From Firmicutes bacterium UBA6113 (GTDB lineage: Bacteria > Bacillota > Clostridia > Tissierellales > Sedimentibacteraceae), in the NCBI GenBank assembly GCA_002422545.1, contig DIWF01000008.1, forward strand, positions 1-64,000: a stretch of DNA of 64,000 nucleotides. The letters run 5' to 3'. Of the stretch, positions 61,857 through 64,000 are shown piece by piece. Position 1 is the first letter of the stretch; each line of letters opens with the position of its first letter. The notes below the pieces were generated by a model. That model did not search any database. It was not told the origin of the DNA and saw nothing but the letters and a program-made list of their open reading frames with translations. The translations under genes were made by a program, and so were the position numbers.

Positions 61857-62435
61857 CTACAATTTGTTTTCTTTGCCTTTTAAAATTCTTTTAATATTTT
61901 CCTTATGTCTGTAAATGGACATGGTTCCTATAAACAAACAAAAAATGAACAATGACATATTAAACGGTCTTACAAAAATACCTGCTGCCAGCGGTGCCAT
62001 TGCCATTCCAAGTATAGATCCAAGAGACACTGTCCTTGTTGCTATTATGACCACAAGGCCCAAAATAAAACATATCAAAGTTACAAAAGGACTGGCGATA
62101 ATCATTACGCCTATTGTTGTAGCAACTCCTTTTCCTCCCTTGAAATTCAAAAATACCGGCCAGTTGTGCCCGATTATGACCATTGCTCCGGCCAGGTATA
62201 CTCCTGTTTCGCCTAAGCTTCTCCCGATCAATACTGCTGCAACACCTTTTAAAACGTCTCCTACAAAAACCATTGCTCCTATTTTTTTCCCGAAAGCTCT
62301 TATTGCATTTGTTGCCCCGGCATTACCGCTACCGTAGTCCCGGACGTCCTTTTTGGTGAAAATCTTACCTAGAATGTAAGCAAATGAAATGTTTCCCAAT
62401 AAATAAGATATGATTGCAATAAAAAAGTAATTCAT
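61857..62435 (-). CDS. plsY: Acyl-phosphate:glycerol-3-phosphate acyltransferase
   Basis: 192 residues, five or more membrane helices, with the cytoplasmic motifs SGNAGATNA, NFKGGKGVAT and the third motif near the end. It uses acyl-phosphate to make lysophosphatidate. SD GAGGTG. plsY-gpsA form a lipid-entry pair. Confidence 0.96.
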   Translation of the reverse strand: MNYFFIAIISYLLGNISFAYILGKIFTKKDVRDYGSGNAGATNAIRAFGKKIGAMVFVGDVLKGVAAVLIGRSLGETGVYLAGAMVIIGHNWPVFLNFKGGKGVATTIGVMIIASPFVTLICFILGLVVIIATRTVSLGSILGMAMAPLAAGIFVRPFNMSLFIFCLFIGTMSIYRHKENIKRILKGKENKL

Positions 62436-62465
62436 AAAACACCTCGCGCTTGATTTAGAAAATTC

Positions 62466-62496
62466 TGCAGCAAAAGTTTATTACTTTTGCTGCAAT
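62466..62496 (-). terminator. Stem-loop after der
   Basis: TGCAGCAAAAG and CTTTTGCTGCA form an 11-bp stem with a 7-nt loop. The tail on the minus strand is AGAATTTTC, so termination may be partial. Confidence 0.5.
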
Positions 62497-62502
62497 TTAT
62501 TA

Positions 62503-63828
62503 TTAGTTGCCTTTTTCGCCTCTGCTTCTGAACTCAATTATGATTGGAGTTCCCTTGTATTCAAAAGAATCTCTTATTTTGTTTTCTAGATACCTTTGAT
62601 ATGAGAAATGCACAATCTCACTGTCATTTACAAATACCAAAAACTTTGGCGGATTAACTGCAACCTGAGTTCCATAGAATATTTTCAGTCTTTTTCCCCG
62701 AACCATTCTGGGCTGATTCATAAGTACTGCTTCTGTTATAATGTCATTGAGAACTCCAGTTGAAACTCTTAAGTTTCTGAAGCCGTAAACTTCATCCACA
62801 GCATCTAAAATCTTGTTGACTCTCTGTCCTGTAAGAGCAGAAACAGTCATTATTGGAGCATAAGTTGCATATGCAAGGCTTTTTCTTATTGTATCCTGGA
62901 ATTCGTTGAAAGTGCTGTTGTCCTTTTCAATCAAATCCCACTTGTTTACAACAATTATCATTCCCTTGTTGTTATCGTGAGAATATCCTGCAATTCTTAT
63001 GTCCTGGTCTGTAACTCCCTTGTCTGCATCTATTACAAGAATACATATATCTGCTCTTTCAACAGCTGTGAATGCCCTGAGCACACTGTATTTTTCCACA
63101 GTCTCGCTTACTCTGCTCTTTTTTCTGATTCCTGCTGTATCTATGATTGTGTATTTTTGTCCGTTTCTTTCAAACCTAGTGTCTATGGCATCCCTCGTTG
63201 TTCCGGGAATGTCGCTTACTATTACTCTGTCTTCTCCGATAATTCTATTGATTATGGAAGATTTTCCTGCATTAGGTTTCCCGATTACAGCTATTTTGAT
63301 GCTGTCATCATCATCGTCTGTGTCCATTGTGTCATCAAACTTTTCAATTATTATGTCCAAAAGATCACCTATGCCCAAAGCTTCAGAAGAAGATATGGAT
63401 ACTGGCTCTCCAAGCCCAAGATTGTAAAATTCGTAGATATTGTTGTTATTAACAAATTTATCCATTTTATTAACAACCAGTATAATTTCTTTTTTTGCCT
63501 TTCTTAGCATTTGCGCAACTTCAGCATCGGCTGCAGTGACACCTTCTTTTCCGTCAACCATGAACAATACTACATCTGCCATGTCGATTGCTATTTCAGC
63601 CTGCAGTCTCATCTGCGCAAAAATTGTGTCTGTTGTGTTTGGTTCGATACCGCCTGTGTCAATTAAAGTGAAGTGATTGTCCAGCCATTCGCATTCAGCG
63701 TAAATTCTGTCCCTAGTCACTCCCGGTGTATCTTCTGTAATTGATATTCTTTTGCCGGCCATTCTATTGAAAAGCGTAGACTTTCCTACATTAGGTCTGC
63801 CCACTATTGTTACTATTGGTCTTGCCAT
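62503..63828 (-). CDS. der: Ribosome biogenesis GTPase Der (EngA)
   Basis: 441 residues with two GTPase domains, GRPNVGKST (about 9-17) and GKPNAGKSS (about 185), and a C-terminal KH-like domain (about 355-435). It is needed for 50S assembly. SD GGAGG; the start follows the DUF512 stop by 11 bp. Confidence 0.97.
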   Translation of the reverse strand: MARPIVTIVGRPNVGKSTLFNRMAGKRISITEDTPGVTRDRIYAECEWLDNHFTLIDTGGIEPNTTDTIFAQMRLQAEIAIDMADVVLFMVDGKEGVTAADAEVAQMLRKAKKEIILVVNKMDKFVNNNNIYEFYNLGLGEPVSISSSEALGIGDLLDIIIEKFDDTMDTDDDDDSIKIAVIGKPNAGKSSIINRIIGEDRVIVSDIPGTTRDAIDTRFERNGQKYTIIDTAGIRKKSRVSETVEKYSVLRAFTAVERADICILVIDADKGVTDQDIRIAGYSHDNNKGMIIVVNKWDLIEKDNSTFNEFQDTIRKSLAYATYAPIMTVSALTGQRVNKILDAVDEVYGFRNLRVSTGVLNDIITEAVLMNQPRMVRGKRLKIFYGTQVAVNPPKFLVFVNDSEIVHFSYQRYLENKIRDSFEYKGTPIIIEFRSRGEKGN

Positions 63829-63839
63829 TTTTTCCTCCG

Positions 63840-64000
63840 CTATTTTGTTATCAGATTGAGCAACGTATTGCCATCCACGTCACAAACCTGAACTTCCGTA
63901 TTTAATTCCCTCTTTAAGTCTTCCACCGTCATGTCATCAAGCATTACATTGTTGTCATTGATCATGTTTACGGGCAATATGATGTTTTTATAATTTTTGC
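63840..64000 (-). CDS. DUF512 protein (C-terminal end only)
   Basis: The window ends inside this gene. The last 52 codons read as an alpha/beta segment with LPVNMINDN, MLDDMTVEDLKRE and CDVDGNTLLNLITK, the typical end of DUF512 radical-SAM/PDZ proteins that precede der in Clostridia. The stop is TAG at 63842-63840. Identification rests on this short piece and gene order. Confidence 0.65.
   Translation of the reverse strand, partial: KNYKNIILPVNMINDNNVMLDDMTVEDLKRELNTEVQVCDVDGNTLLNLITK

Noticed and set aside
1..64000. tRNA, rRNA, prophage or intact insertion sequence
   Set aside because: No cloverleaf, rRNA core sequence, integrase, transposase or phage structural gene was seen on reading through the window.

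Overview
The window looks like core chromosome of an anaerobic, endospore-forming, low-GC Gram-positive bacterium of the Clostridia/Tissierellia type. The coding sequence is AT-rich, Shine-Dalgarno (SD) sites are strong and close to AGGAGG, and the window carries SpoIVA, SepF, RemA, RqcH, PyrR and a PASTA-kinase/PP2C pair in gene orders familiar from Clostridia. A Sedimentibacter-like genus is my guess from protein character only. I see no rRNA, tRNA, prophage, CRISPR array or intact insertion sequence. Nearly all genes are on the minus strand.

Layout. 1-9.7 kb: an NhaC-family antiporter preceded by a textbook sigma-54 promoter, next to an NtrC-type response regulator and a sensor kinase with an extracytoplasmic amino-acid-binding-like domain; then a Sir2 deacylase, a BFD-like [2Fe-2S] protein and a tandem GNAT acetyltransferase; then a lipoprotein polysaccharide deacetylase, a DUF4364 regulator and a YVTN beta-propeller protein. 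9.8-21.2 kb: ferritin, an RsiV-like domain protein, a patatin, a LysM protein, RNase HI, SerA, a 50-residue Cys-rich protein, ThiI and IscS, a class IV aminotransferase, a nuclease-helicase fusion and an RsbW-like ATPase. 21.2-28 kb: engB, lon, clpX, clpP and tig. 28-33 kb: two unassigned enzymes, a coiled-coil protein, coaD, rsmD and recG. 33-36 kb: yloV and gls24, divergent from rpmB. 36-51 kb: the long translation, cell-wall-signalling and nucleotide run yicC-remA-gmk-rpoZ-priA-def-fmt-rsmB-rlmN-stp-stk-rsgA-rpe-thiN-asnS. 51-59 kb: rqcH (plus strand), then pyrR, rluD, lspA and the sepF division cluster with an HlyD-like protein. 59-64 kb: spoIVA, gpsA, plsY, der and the end of a DUF512 protein.

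Most of the window is ordinary housekeeping sequence; the novelty is between genes. The strongest candidates are these. (1) An unannotated small RNA gene of about 90 nt at 17228-17318, with a consensus promoter, a 5' hairpin with an all-C loop, a second C-rich patch and an intrinsic-terminator-like hairpin. (2) Three copies of a multi-hairpin repeat ('family A') whose stems differ between copies in a base-pair-preserving way; one copy forms the whole lon leader, one supplies the stop codon of an acetyltransferase, and one lies beside a gene remnant. (3) Four copies of a long imperfect inverted repeat built of ATTAAGAATTAA units ('family B'). (4) A 211-bp element with perfect 18-bp terminal inverted repeats and repeated CGACCG modules ('family C'). 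(5) The sigma-54 promoter linking the sensor/regulator pair to the antiporter. (6) An apparent ATT start codon for spoIVA. No search or folding program was run; promoter and terminator calls are from reading the sequence.
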